A stretch of 6,755 nt of DNA from an uncultured Oscillospiraceae bacterium. GTDB lineage: Bacteria > Bacillota_A > Clostridia > Oscillospirales > Oscillospiraceae. Each line of letters begins with the position of its first letter. The first letter of the stretch is position 1. The notes beneath the pieces are model-generated. The model was not told the DNA's origin. It searched no databases and was given only the letters and a program-made list of their open reading frames with translations. The stretch lies in contig CAKTGD010000088.1 in the NCBI GenBank assembly GCA_934561335.1, positions 1 through 6,755 on the forward strand. Direction: 5' to 3'. Made by a program: the position numbers and the translations under genes. Below, piece by piece: positions 1 through 5,664 of this stretch.

Positions 1-428
1 GCTTCCGCTCCGCCCCCGGCTCCGCCCGGGACATCATGGCGATCTTCCTCGCCATGACCGTGGGCCTCTGCTGCGGTATGGGCTACTGCGCCATGGCGGT
101 GCTGGCGGCAGTCGTGACCTGCATAATTCTGCTGCTGCAAGGTGGGCGGACAGCGGATGTCCGCGAGCGGGACATTCGTGTGACCGTCCCGGAAAACTTG
201 GATTACAGCGCCTTGTTTTCCGACCTTTTTGCAGAGTATACCACATCCTCCAAGCTGCTGCGGGTCAAGACCGTGAACATGGGGAGCCTGTATAGCCTCC
301 ACTATCGGGTCACGCTGAAGGATGCGGACAAGGAAAAAGAATTGCTGGATGCCATGCGCTGCCGCAACGGGAATCTGGAGATCTCCTGCGGCATTGCTGC
401 GGACGGCAGACGGGGGGATATGTTATGA
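1..428 (+). CDS. DUF4956 family membrane protein, C-terminal part
   Basis: The reading frame is open from the left edge (first full codon at position 3) to a TGA at 426-428, so the N-terminus is missing. The visible part begins with FRSAPGSARDI and then a hydrophobic stretch (MAIFLAMTVGLCCGMGY, followed by AMAVLAAVVTCIILLL) that makes one or two membrane helices. A soluble tail of about 90 residues follows. It contains the segments NMGSLYSLHYRVTLKD and RCRNGNLEIS, which I recognise as typical of DUF4956 proteins. The biochemical role of this family is not established. Its genes are often beside VTC-type polyphosphate polymerase and CotH or carbohydrate-binding surface-protein genes, which suggests a membrane partner in a cell-surface module. 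The stop codon overlaps the ATG of the next gene (ATGA), so the two are almost certainly co-transcribed and translationally coupled. The family call rests on remembered sequence pattern, not on a search. Confidence 0.85.
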   Translation, partial: FRSAPGSARDIMAIFLAMTVGLCCGMGYCAMAVLAAVVTCIILLLQGGRTADVRERDIRVTVPENLDYSALFSDLFAEYTTSSKLLRVKTVNMGSLYSLHYRVTLKDADKEKELLDAMRCRNGNLEISCGIAADGRRGDML

Positions 429-1996
429 AAAAAACAGCAATCATTCTTGTGCTGTCGCTTGCCTTGAGCCTGCTGGCGGGCTGCGCCGACAACCAAACGG
501 AGAATACCGCAACCGCCAGCGGCGTGGAAATTCAATTCAGCGACGGCAAGATTACGGCATCCTCCACTGATGGCGTGGAGATCGACGGAACGGCGCTGGC
601 CATCACCGATGCCGGCACCTATGTGCTCTCCGGCAGCTGCGCCAACGGCAGCGTGACGGTGGAAAAGGGCGTGGACGGCGTAACGCTGGTGCTGAACGGG
701 CTGACGCTGACCTCGGAGACCACCGCCCCCATCGTCTGCGGCAAGGGCAGCGAGGTCGCCATTGAAGCCGCCGCAGGAACGGAAAACACGCTGACGGATA
801 CGGAGGAAAACAACGACGAGACCGGCAATGCCGACGCGGAAAACGCCGTCATCAAGTGCAAGGACGGCTCGCAGGTGGTGCTCTGCGGTACGGGAACGCT
901 GAACGTGCAGGCAAACGGCAAAAACGGCATCAAGTCCGGCGCGACCACGGCGGACGGTGAGGCCTCTCTGACCATCCGCGACCTGATGCTGACCATCGAC
1001 GCGCCGGTGAACGACGCGGTGAACGCGGAGACGGCGCTGGAGGTGGAGAGCGGCACCCTCACCCTCTCGGCCGGCGATGACGCGCTGCACTGCGACTATG
1101 CCCTGAACGTCGGCGCGGCGGGAACGGATGGCCCCAGCGTGACCGTCACCTCCTGTAACGAGGGACTGGAGGGCGCCGCGGTCAATGTCTTTTCCGGCAG
1201 CATCAGTATTCAGTCCACAGACGACTGTATCAACGCCGCCAATGCCGACCTGAGCGGCTATTCCTATGCACTGAATATCTTCGGTGGGACGATCACGGCG
1301 CACTCTGACAGCGGTGACGGCTTTGATTCCAATGGCGATCTGACGATCTCCGGCGGCAGCGTGACCGTCTGGACCGCCAATGCCGCGGACAACGGGCCAC
1401 TGGACGCGGACGGCACGGTGACCGTTTCAGGCGGCACGGTGTTGGCGGCGGGCGGCAGCGGCGGCATGGGCATGAGCCTTGCGGCAGCGCAGTCTTGCGT
1501 GATCTTCGGCGGCATGACGGAAATGCCGGGTGAGAATGTGCAGAACAGGCAGCCCGGCGCAGGCGGACAGCCCAATGGGAAAGAACCGCCCAGCGGCGAA
1601 GAACGTCCCGATGGGGAAAATCGCCTCGCACAGGGCGGATTTGTAGGCGCGTCGCTGCTGACGCAGGACAGCAGCTTTACCATTGCGAACAGCGACGGCG
1701 CGGTGCTTTTTACAGGCGAGGCAGCTTACAACGCGTCCTTTGTGTTCTTCTCATCCGCTGATCTTTCGGAGGGAGAGAGCTACACGCTCACCTCCGGTGA
1801 GATCCAGACGGAGAGCGCCGCCCAGACCGGAGCGGTGAGCATCGGCATGGGCGCTATGGGTGGCCCCGGCGGACAGAGGCCGGACGGTACGCCGCCCTCC
1901 GGCGGCGGAGGCGGCCGAAAACCGGATGGCAGCACCCAGCCAGAAAAAACCAAGGGCGAGAATATCCAAAATAACGGCAGCGACGCCAAGGCATAA
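425..1996 (+). CDS. Cthe_2159-type carbohydrate-binding beta-helix lipoprotein
   Basis: This is a 523-residue protein with a lipoprotein signal peptide: a basic start (MKK), a hydrophobic core and the lipobox LLAGC with the lipidated Cys at residue 20. It should sit on the outer face of the membrane. Residues about 34-340 carry the repeating pattern of the carbohydrate-binding domain named after Cthe_2159 (Pfam PF14262). The pattern is a 'DAGTYVLSG' opening strand at 62-70, then turns such as KNGIKSG, DDALHCD, NEGLEG, DDCINAAN, DGFDSNGDL and NGPLDADG, as expected for a right-handed parallel beta-helix. Cthe_2159 itself was reported to bind acidic polysaccharide and cellulose; the ligand here is unknown. 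Two Pro/Gly/Asp-rich low-complexity segments (about 366-404 and 476-523) flank a short beta-rich piece. The ATG at 425 is preceded by a purine-rich GGGGGG ribosome site at 412-417 and overlaps the upstream stop. The second large segment could be wall- or matrix-interacting, which is inference. Confidence 0.88.
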   Translation: MKKTAIILVLSLALSLLAGCADNQTENTATASGVEIQFSDGKITASSTDGVEIDGTALAITDAGTYVLSGSCANGSVTVEKGVDGVTLVLNGLTLTSETTAPIVCGKGSEVAIEAAAGTENTLTDTEENNDETGNADAENAVIKCKDGSQVVLCGTGTLNVQANGKNGIKSGATTADGEASLTIRDLMLTIDAPVNDAVNAETALEVESGTLTLSAGDDALHCDYALNVGAAGTDGPSVTVTSCNEGLEGAAVNVFSGSISIQSTDDCINAANADLSGYSYALNIFGGTITAHSDSGDGFDSNGDLTISGGSVTVWTANAADNGPLDADGTVTVSGGTVLAAGGSGGMGMSLAAAQSCVIFGGMTEMPGENVQNRQPGAGGQPNGKEPPSGEERPDGENRLAQGGFVGASLLTQDSSFTIANSDGAVLFTGEAAYNASFVFFSSADLSEGESYTLTSGEIQTESAAQTGAVSIGMGAMGGPGGQRPDGTPPSGGGGGRKPDGSTQPEKTKGENIQNNGSDAKA

Positions 1997-2349
1997 AGAG
2001 ACAAGGAAAGATCGCACCGAACCGCTATGATGGCTGCACACATGGACTGTGTAAATAAACTTCTTTTCACCGGTGGAGAAGCAAAACGTAATCACCCTAT
2101 CGGTCTGATAACGCCCCTTTTCTTTTGCTCGGTTATTCAGTTGTAACCTGTTTGCCCGCCGTTCATAAATGCGATGATTTAAGGCTTTTTACTTGTTTTC
2201 TTATCTCACCGCGCTTAAGACGGTTCTTTTTTAATTTTCTTTGCTATAGCACAATCGAAGTGCAAAAGCAAGCCATTTTACCCGATTTTATGCGTTCTGA
2301 AAAACGAAAAGCGCCGTTTTCGGCGCTTTTCGCGTTTTTTCACATTCTG
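1997..2349. other. Intergenic gap without a recognisable gene
   Basis: This stretch of about 350 bases is AT-richer than the flanking genes. I see no credible coding region in either direction: open frames that cross it are continuations of antisense frames of the neighbouring genes and resemble no family. It holds the strong bidirectional hairpin at 2305-2332. It also has a weak plus-strand hairpin candidate, ACCG/CGGT at 2208-2224 followed by six Ts at 2227-2232, which might help end transcripts from the lipoprotein operon. An imperfect inverted repeat centred on CACCGGTG (2068-2075) is present, with no known function. Confidence 0.6.
2305..2332. terminator. Bidirectional rho-independent terminator
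   Basis: A perfect 12-bp stem (CGAAAAGCGCCG at 2305-2316 with its complement at 2321-2332) closes a TTTT loop. On the plus strand it is followed by CG and six Ts (2335-2340). On the minus strand it is followed at once by five Ts (plus-strand As 2300-2304). It lies about 17 nt beyond the stop codon of the minus-strand CARF nuclease gene, so it is that gene's terminator. It can also stop plus-strand read-through from the lipoprotein operon. Confidence 0.9.
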
Positions 2350-3531
2350 TTACCGTTCCGCCTTCATGATCACCTTCAGCCGATGTACAAGCTGGCCGGT
2401 TTTCAGCTCCTCCAGATCGATCACCGCGATGCCCAGCTGGGCGGCGCGGTGGCGGGCAGCGGCGTTGCAGGTCTCCGTGGTGACGATGGCCGCCTTGGCG
2501 CCCTTGCCGCCGAAGCGATCCCGCAGGATGGCCAGCTCGTTCAGCGCCTCCGTCTTAATATCGCAGGCTTTGCAGCTGAGGAACAGCGGCACCACGCCAC
2601 GGGCCGCCATGGCATCGATCTCGTTGGAGACACTGCCGTGACCCAGCACCTCGTCCCAGCGCACCACGGCACTGCTGATCACGTCATGGAAGATCCCGGC
2701 ATCCACGCAGGCCTTGTAGGTATACAGCTCCAGCACGCTGCCCACATCACGCAGCCACGCTCTGATATTCAGATCCCGGAAGCGGAAGGAAACCTGCTGG
2801 CCGGGAATGATCTCCAGGTCCCGGATGAAGTCGATGTCCTCCAACTCCCGCAGGGCGGCCTCGTTGACGGTGTTCCGGGTTCCCCGCTCGCCCTTCACGG
2901 TGTAGCCGCCCTGGATCGACAGTGGCGGGGTCTGCCCATACTCCGAGGGCGACACCCTTTGAATATAGGAGATGATATCGGGCCATTCCCGGCGAAAATG
3001 GAGGAAGCAGTCGAAAAGCCGATCGAAGTCCGGCAGATACTGCGCCAGCACATGGTTGTCCACCCGGCCGGGAAGCAGCGTGCCGCCCGCCATAAGGAAG
3101 AATTCCTCGATAGAATAGGTCAGGTCGCAGGGCAGATTGTCGGCGAAGGCCGCACCGGAGATATCGTAGAAGCTGTTCTTTTTTCGTGAGTAGGTAAAGG
3201 CGGGCACACCCTTCCGGGCGGCGAACATCCCCGCCGCGAACAGCGCCGCGTCGCTGCCGCCGGTGACGTCGATGGCGCAGTCCGGATACTTCGCGCCGAT
3301 GGAACAGAGCTGCCGCAGGATGCGGTCTGCCTTGAAGAGACTGCTTTTCAGGAAAACCAGCTCCGGCTCCCAGCCGCGCCGCTTGAAAAAAGCGGCCAGC
3401 ATTTCCTGCCGTTTGCGATCCCGGATGATCTTTCCGGGACATAGATAGACAATACGCTGGGGGCGGAACATATCCGGCGCCAGAATATTTTCAATGGCAC
3501 GCTCATCGTACAATTCGATTAAAGTATTCAT
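2350..3531 (-). CDS. Card1-like CARF-domain nuclease (DUF1887 family)
   Basis: This 393-residue protein has two domains. The N-terminal half (about 25-130) looks like a CARF Rossmann-type sensor, with RIVYLCPGK near the start and the conserved ligand loop DVTGGSDA at 88-95. The C-terminal third (about 255-355) matches the PD-(D/E)XK nuclease fold of DUF1887: the helix motif SVLELYTY with Glu268, then NEIDAM with Asp306, then LFLSCK with Lys321. In Card1 the CARF domain binds cyclic tetra-adenylate made by type III CRISPR systems and switches on metal-dependent cleavage of single-stranded nucleic acid. That activity is inferred here, not shown. Ser319 stands where many relatives have Glu (ECK). 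No cas genes or CRISPR repeats are visible, so this is an orphan copy. The length fits the family (Card1 is about 370 residues). The ATG at 3531 has a good site, AAAGGCGG, about 7 nt upstream on the minus strand. Confidence 0.85.
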   Translation of the reverse strand: MNTLIELYDERAIENILAPDMFRPQRIVYLCPGKIIRDRKRQEMLAAFFKRRGWEPELVFLKSSLFKADRILRQLCSIGAKYPDCAIDVTGGSDAALFAAGMFAARKGVPAFTYSRKKNSFYDISGAAFADNLPCDLTYSIEEFFLMAGGTLLPGRVDNHVLAQYLPDFDRLFDCFLHFRREWPDIISYIQRVSPSEYGQTPPLSIQGGYTVKGERGTRNTVNEAALRELEDIDFIRDLEIIPGQQVSFRFRDLNIRAWLRDVGSVLELYTYKACVDAGIFHDVISSAVVRWDEVLGHGSVSNEIDAMAARGVVPLFLSCKACDIKTEALNELAILRDRFGGKGAKAAIVTTETCNAAARHRAAQLGIAVIDLEELKTGQLVHRLKVIMKAER

Positions 3532-3560
3532 GCGCCATCCGCCTTTCTTTGCTTTTTACC

Positions 3561-3589
3561 AGTATACTGCGTTTCAGTAAGATGCACAA
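3561..3589 (-). promoter_or_regulatory. Candidate sigma-A promoter for the CARF nuclease
   Basis: Read on the minus strand, TTGTGC (3589-3584) and TATACT (3566-3561) are 17 nt apart. The -10 is close to consensus and the -35 is poor (only TTG matches). Transcription would begin near 3554, giving a leader of roughly 23 nt that contains the ribosome site. It lies between the tRNA fragment and the gene, so the nuclease gene need not depend on upstream transcription. Confidence 0.4.
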
Positions 3590-3597
3590 TAGACAAC

Positions 3598-3639
3598 ACG
3601 CCCGACTGGATTCGAACCAGCGGCCTACAGAGTTAGGAG
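3598..3639 (-). pseudogene. 3' half of tRNA-Arg(CCU), probable attachment-site scar
   Basis: On the minus strand the sequence reads as a tRNA 3' half. It has an anticodon loop CTCCTAA (3639-3633, anticodon CCT at 3637-3635), an anticodon-stem 3' side CTCTG, a short variable region, and a complete T arm. The T arm is GCTGG, TTCGAAT, CCAGT (3621-3605, with one G-T pair), followed by an acceptor-like CGGGCG. No matching 5' half (D arm, CAGAG, CGCCCG) exists upstream: the bases before the loop (GATAA) do not pair with CTCTG. Fragments running from the anticodon loop to the tRNA 3' end are the classical product of tyrosine-integrase insertion into tRNA genes. I infer an att scar or remnant. No integrase is visible in the window. 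Confidence 0.75.
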
Positions 3640-3841
3640 TTATCAGGCTGTCAAACTGCAAAGCCTTGCGGCGCAATGGCTTGAGTGATACCATACAACT
3701 TTCCGACACTTTGAAAAAACTTTGATTTGATGGTTTCACGGTATGTGAGAGTGTGTTTGCCGTCAGCGGAATTACGCTGCCTGCATTGCAGGATGCCGCC
3801 CGTTCCGTCGTTGCGCAGTGCCGCATTGAGCGGAGGGCATT

Positions 3842-4417
3842 TTATCTGCGGCGGTGCTTTTTGATGGTAAAACCGAAAACGAGGCCGCAAAGACCACCGA
3901 CAATATGCGTCAGCTGCGATACATTATCCAGCGCTGTCAGACCGTCCATCAGCTCGCCGCCCAGATAGAAAATAACCACGAGAATCAGGGTAATAGGGAT
4001 CCCCTCCTTGCCCATCTCGGTAAAGGAGGACAGCACAATCATCATAAAGACAATGCCGCTGGCCCCGAGGAGCGCTGTGGTGGGGAAGAAAATAAACTGC
4101 ATTAGCCCGGTTACAAAAGCTGTAATGGCAATACACAGCGCCGTTGTCTTGTGGCCGTATTTTTCCTCGATTCCGGGGCCTACCAGCAGCAGCAACAGCA
4201 TGTTGCCCATATAATGGTCGCGGCTTGCGTGTCCCAGCACATGGCCGAAAAAGCGTATGTAGGTCAGCGGATCGGACAGGGAAGCGCGGTAAACGCTGAA
4301 ATAGCGATGGGTAGTGGCACCGTTTGTAAGGCTGCCCAGCAGCAGCGCCAGCAGAGAGAGCAGCGCGAAGGCCAGAATGACCGGTGCATTGAAGCGGATC
4401 ACAATACGTCGTTTCAA
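3842..4417 (-). CDS. Rhomboid-family intramembrane serine protease
   Basis: With a TTG start at 4417 this is a 191-residue, almost entirely hydrophobic protein with about six membrane helices (roughly 10-30, 70-82, 91-113, 118-131, 140-155, 166-185). It carries the rhomboid signature. HYMGN (His68 to Asn72) opens TM2. GASG has the nucleophile Ser120 at the start of TM4. HIVGGLCG has the catalytic His171 in TM6. Rhomboids cleave transmembrane segments of other proteins inside the lipid bilayer; the substrate here is unknown. I chose the TTG because GAGGA lies 6 nt upstream of it, whereas the ATG at 4438 has no ribosome site and the longer frame to 4543 crosses the promoter. The gene diverges from the EEP-family gene and shares its promoter region. 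The short C-terminus ends in a basic KKHRRR tail. The family call is firm; the start is likely but not certain. Confidence 0.9.
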   Translation of the reverse strand: MKRRIVIRFNAPVILAFALLSLLALLLGSLTNGATTHRYFSVYRASLSDPLTYIRFFGHVLGHASRDHYMGNMLLLLLVGPGIEEKYGHKTTALCIAITAFVTGLMQFIFFPTTALLGASGIVFMMIVLSSFTEMGKEGIPITLILVVIFYLGGELMDGLTALDNVSQLTHIVGGLCGLVFGFTIKKHRRR

Positions 4418-4454
4418 AAGAATGTCCTCGTTTCTCATTATAATAGCATGGCTC

Positions 4455-4504
4455 TTGCCAGCCGGACTTAAAACTATTATAATTGAATTGTTGAAATTTG
4501 TAAA
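4455..4504. promoter_or_regulatory. Symmetric divergent promoter with a shared -10 element
   Basis: Plus direction: TTGCCA (4455-4460), 17 nt, TATAAT (4478-4483), start near 4490. This promoter serves the EEP-family gene, with AGGGGGG at 4506-4512 as ribosome site. Minus direction: TTTACA (4504-4499), 17 nt, TATAAT (4481-4476), start near 4469, for the rhomboid gene. Both -10 boxes lie in one 8-nt palindrome, ATTATAAT (4476-4483). Each -35 matches TTGACA at 5 of 6 positions. Only one polymerase at a time could occupy the site, so the two genes should be tied together in expression. Confidence 0.8.
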
Positions 4505-4518
4505 CAGGGGGGCTCCGG

Positions 4519-5595
4519 ATGGGAAATGTAAAACGCTGGACAAAGGCGCTGCTGTGCATCGTACTGGCGTTGGTGCTGCTGGCAGGCGCTTATGTGGCGT
4601 ATGTCTTTATCGATTATCACCGCATCGGCGACCAGACGCTGACGGCAGAGGGGGAAGCGGCAGCGCAGAGCGCCGCTGTCGGGCAGCCGTATCAGATCAT
4701 ATCCTATAACATCGGGTTTGGCGCCTATGAATCGGACTATGGCTTTTTTATGGATGGCGGCACAGAGTCCCGCGCATGGAGCAAGGAGCGGCTGAACCGC
4801 AACTTGGCGCATATCGCCGCATTCCTGCACGGAGAAGCGCCGGATTTTTGCCTGCTTCAGGAGGTGGATATTGATGCCACCCGCAGCTATCATGTGGATG
4901 AGCGGCTGCCCCTTTATCAGGCGCTGCCGGAGATGTGCCATGTTTTCGCCCAGAATTATGATTCCCCCTTTCTGATGTATCCGATTTTCAGGCCCCATGG
5001 CGCTTCCCGATCCGGCCTGCTGACTTTTTCCTGCGCTCAGATTGGCTCGGCGCAGCGGACGGAGCTTCCCATTGAAGGCGGCTTCATGAAGCTGCTGGAT
5101 CTGGATCGATGCTATTCGACCAGCCGAATTCAGGTGGAGGAAGGAAAAGAGCTTGTGCTGTACAATTTCCATCTTTCCGCCTATACCTCTGACGGAACGA
5201 TTGCAACAGAGCAGCTGAAGCTGCTGCTGGCAGACATGCAGGGGGAATATGAAAAGGGCAACTGGTGTGTGGCCGGCGGTGATTTTAATAAGGATCTGCT
5301 GGGAGATTCCTCCGCTTGGTTTGGCGCGGCGGACCGGGACTACTCCTGGGCACAGCCGATTCCCGCCGACACCTTTGACGGCTATCATATCGCGCTGGTA
5401 GCTCCGCTGGATGAAAATAACCCTGTGCCCAGCTGCCGTAATGCTGACAGCGCGTACCATGAGGGACAATATGTGCTGACGGTGGACGGCTTTCTGGTAT
5501 CCGATAATGTTGCGGTAGATAGCGCTGCTGTTGTGGATACCGGCTTTGAATGGTCGGATCATAACCCGGTGGCGATGACATTTACGCTGAAGTAA
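4519..5595 (+). CDS. Membrane-anchored endonuclease/exonuclease/phosphatase-family protein
   Basis: This 358-residue protein starts with a short basic segment (MGNVKRWTK) and one hydrophobic helix (about 10-30), so it should be anchored with its catalytic domain outside the cell. A cleavable signal is possible. The rest is a complete EEP domain (PF03372, a Mg2+-dependent phosphoesterase fold). It has ISYNIGFG with Asn64, LLQEVD with Glu115, LYNFHLS with Asn216 and His218, GGDFN with Asp255 and Asn257, VDGFLVS with Asp323, and SDHNPV with the terminal Asp347-His348 pair. All expected catalytic and metal-binding positions are present, so the enzyme is probably active. The family includes nucleases, sphingomyelinases and phosphoinositide phosphatases, and I cannot tell which substrate applies. 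The ATG at 4519 has an AGGGGGG site 6 nt upstream and a near-consensus promoter. It is divergent to the rhomboid gene and followed by a hairpin at 5600-5631. Confidence 0.9.
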   Translation: MGNVKRWTKALLCIVLALVLLAGAYVAYVFIDYHRIGDQTLTAEGEAAAQSAAVGQPYQIISYNIGFGAYESDYGFFMDGGTESRAWSKERLNRNLAHIAAFLHGEAPDFCLLQEVDIDATRSYHVDERLPLYQALPEMCHVFAQNYDSPFLMYPIFRPHGASRSGLLTFSCAQIGSAQRTELPIEGGFMKLLDLDRCYSTSRIQVEEGKELVLYNFHLSAYTSDGTIATEQLKLLLADMQGEYEKGNWCVAGGDFNKDLLGDSSAWFGAADRDYSWAQPIPADTFDGYHIALVAPLDENNPVPSCRNADSAYHEGQYVLTVDGFLVSDNVAVDSAAVVDTGFEWSDHNPVAMTFTLK

Positions 5596-5599
5596 GACA

Positions 5600-5631
5600 G
5601 CAGGCCCCATGATGGATATCACGGGGCCTGC
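5600..5631. terminator. Hairpin between convergent genes, probable terminator
   Basis: A perfect 9-bp GC-rich stem, GCAGGCCCC (5600-5608) with GGGGCCTGC (5623-5631), closes a 14-nt loop. It starts 5 nt after the EEP stop codon and lies 34 nt beyond the sigG stop, on the convergent side. Neither side has a strong T tract, so termination efficiency is uncertain. Confidence 0.55.
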
Positions 5632-5664
5632 GGCTATTCATAAATACTTAAACGCTGCGGAACG

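Larger units (their letters stand above)
3532..3841. other. Intergenic region between CARF nuclease and rhomboid genes
   Basis: This is about 310 bases without a convincing gene. The lower part (3539-3640) contains the ribosome site and candidate promoter of the CARF nuclease gene and the tRNA fragment. In the upper part (3640-3841) I see only a short 13-nt palindrome, CCTGCATTGCAGG (3780-3792), and no U-tract terminator after the rhomboid gene. Small minus-strand frames through it read across the tRNA fragment and resemble no protein I know. Confidence 0.5.

Noticed and set aside
302..1303. Long minus-strand open frame (333 codons) opposite the lipoprotein gene
   Set aside because: It is an antisense shadow of the G+C-rich lipoprotein gene, with a biased Arg/Val/Gly/His composition, no family resemblance and no ribosome site.
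2068..2075. CACCGGTG palindrome within an imperfect inverted repeat (TTCT to AGAA) as an operator
   Set aside because: The arms differ in length, there is no promoter beside it and it does not precede a gene; it may be chance.
2125..3189. Plus-strand open frame of 354 codons across the terminator and the CARF nuclease gene
   Set aside because: It runs through a strong terminator hairpin and is antisense to a gene with clear domain motifs; the protein resembles nothing known.
3598..3680. A complete tRNA gene on the minus strand
   Set aside because: No D arm, no 5' acceptor strand and no anticodon-stem 5' side pair with the 3' half, so only a fragment is present.
3503..3826. Minus-strand frame of 107 codons upstream of the CARF nuclease
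   Set aside because: It reads straight through the tRNA fragment (the SVGRWFESS part is translated T arm) and overlaps the start of the real gene; a remnant of an integrase end cannot be excluded but is not supported.
4477..5622. Minus-strand open frame of 381 codons opposite the EEP gene
   Set aside because: It is the antisense shadow of a gene whose catalytic motifs are all intact on the plus strand.
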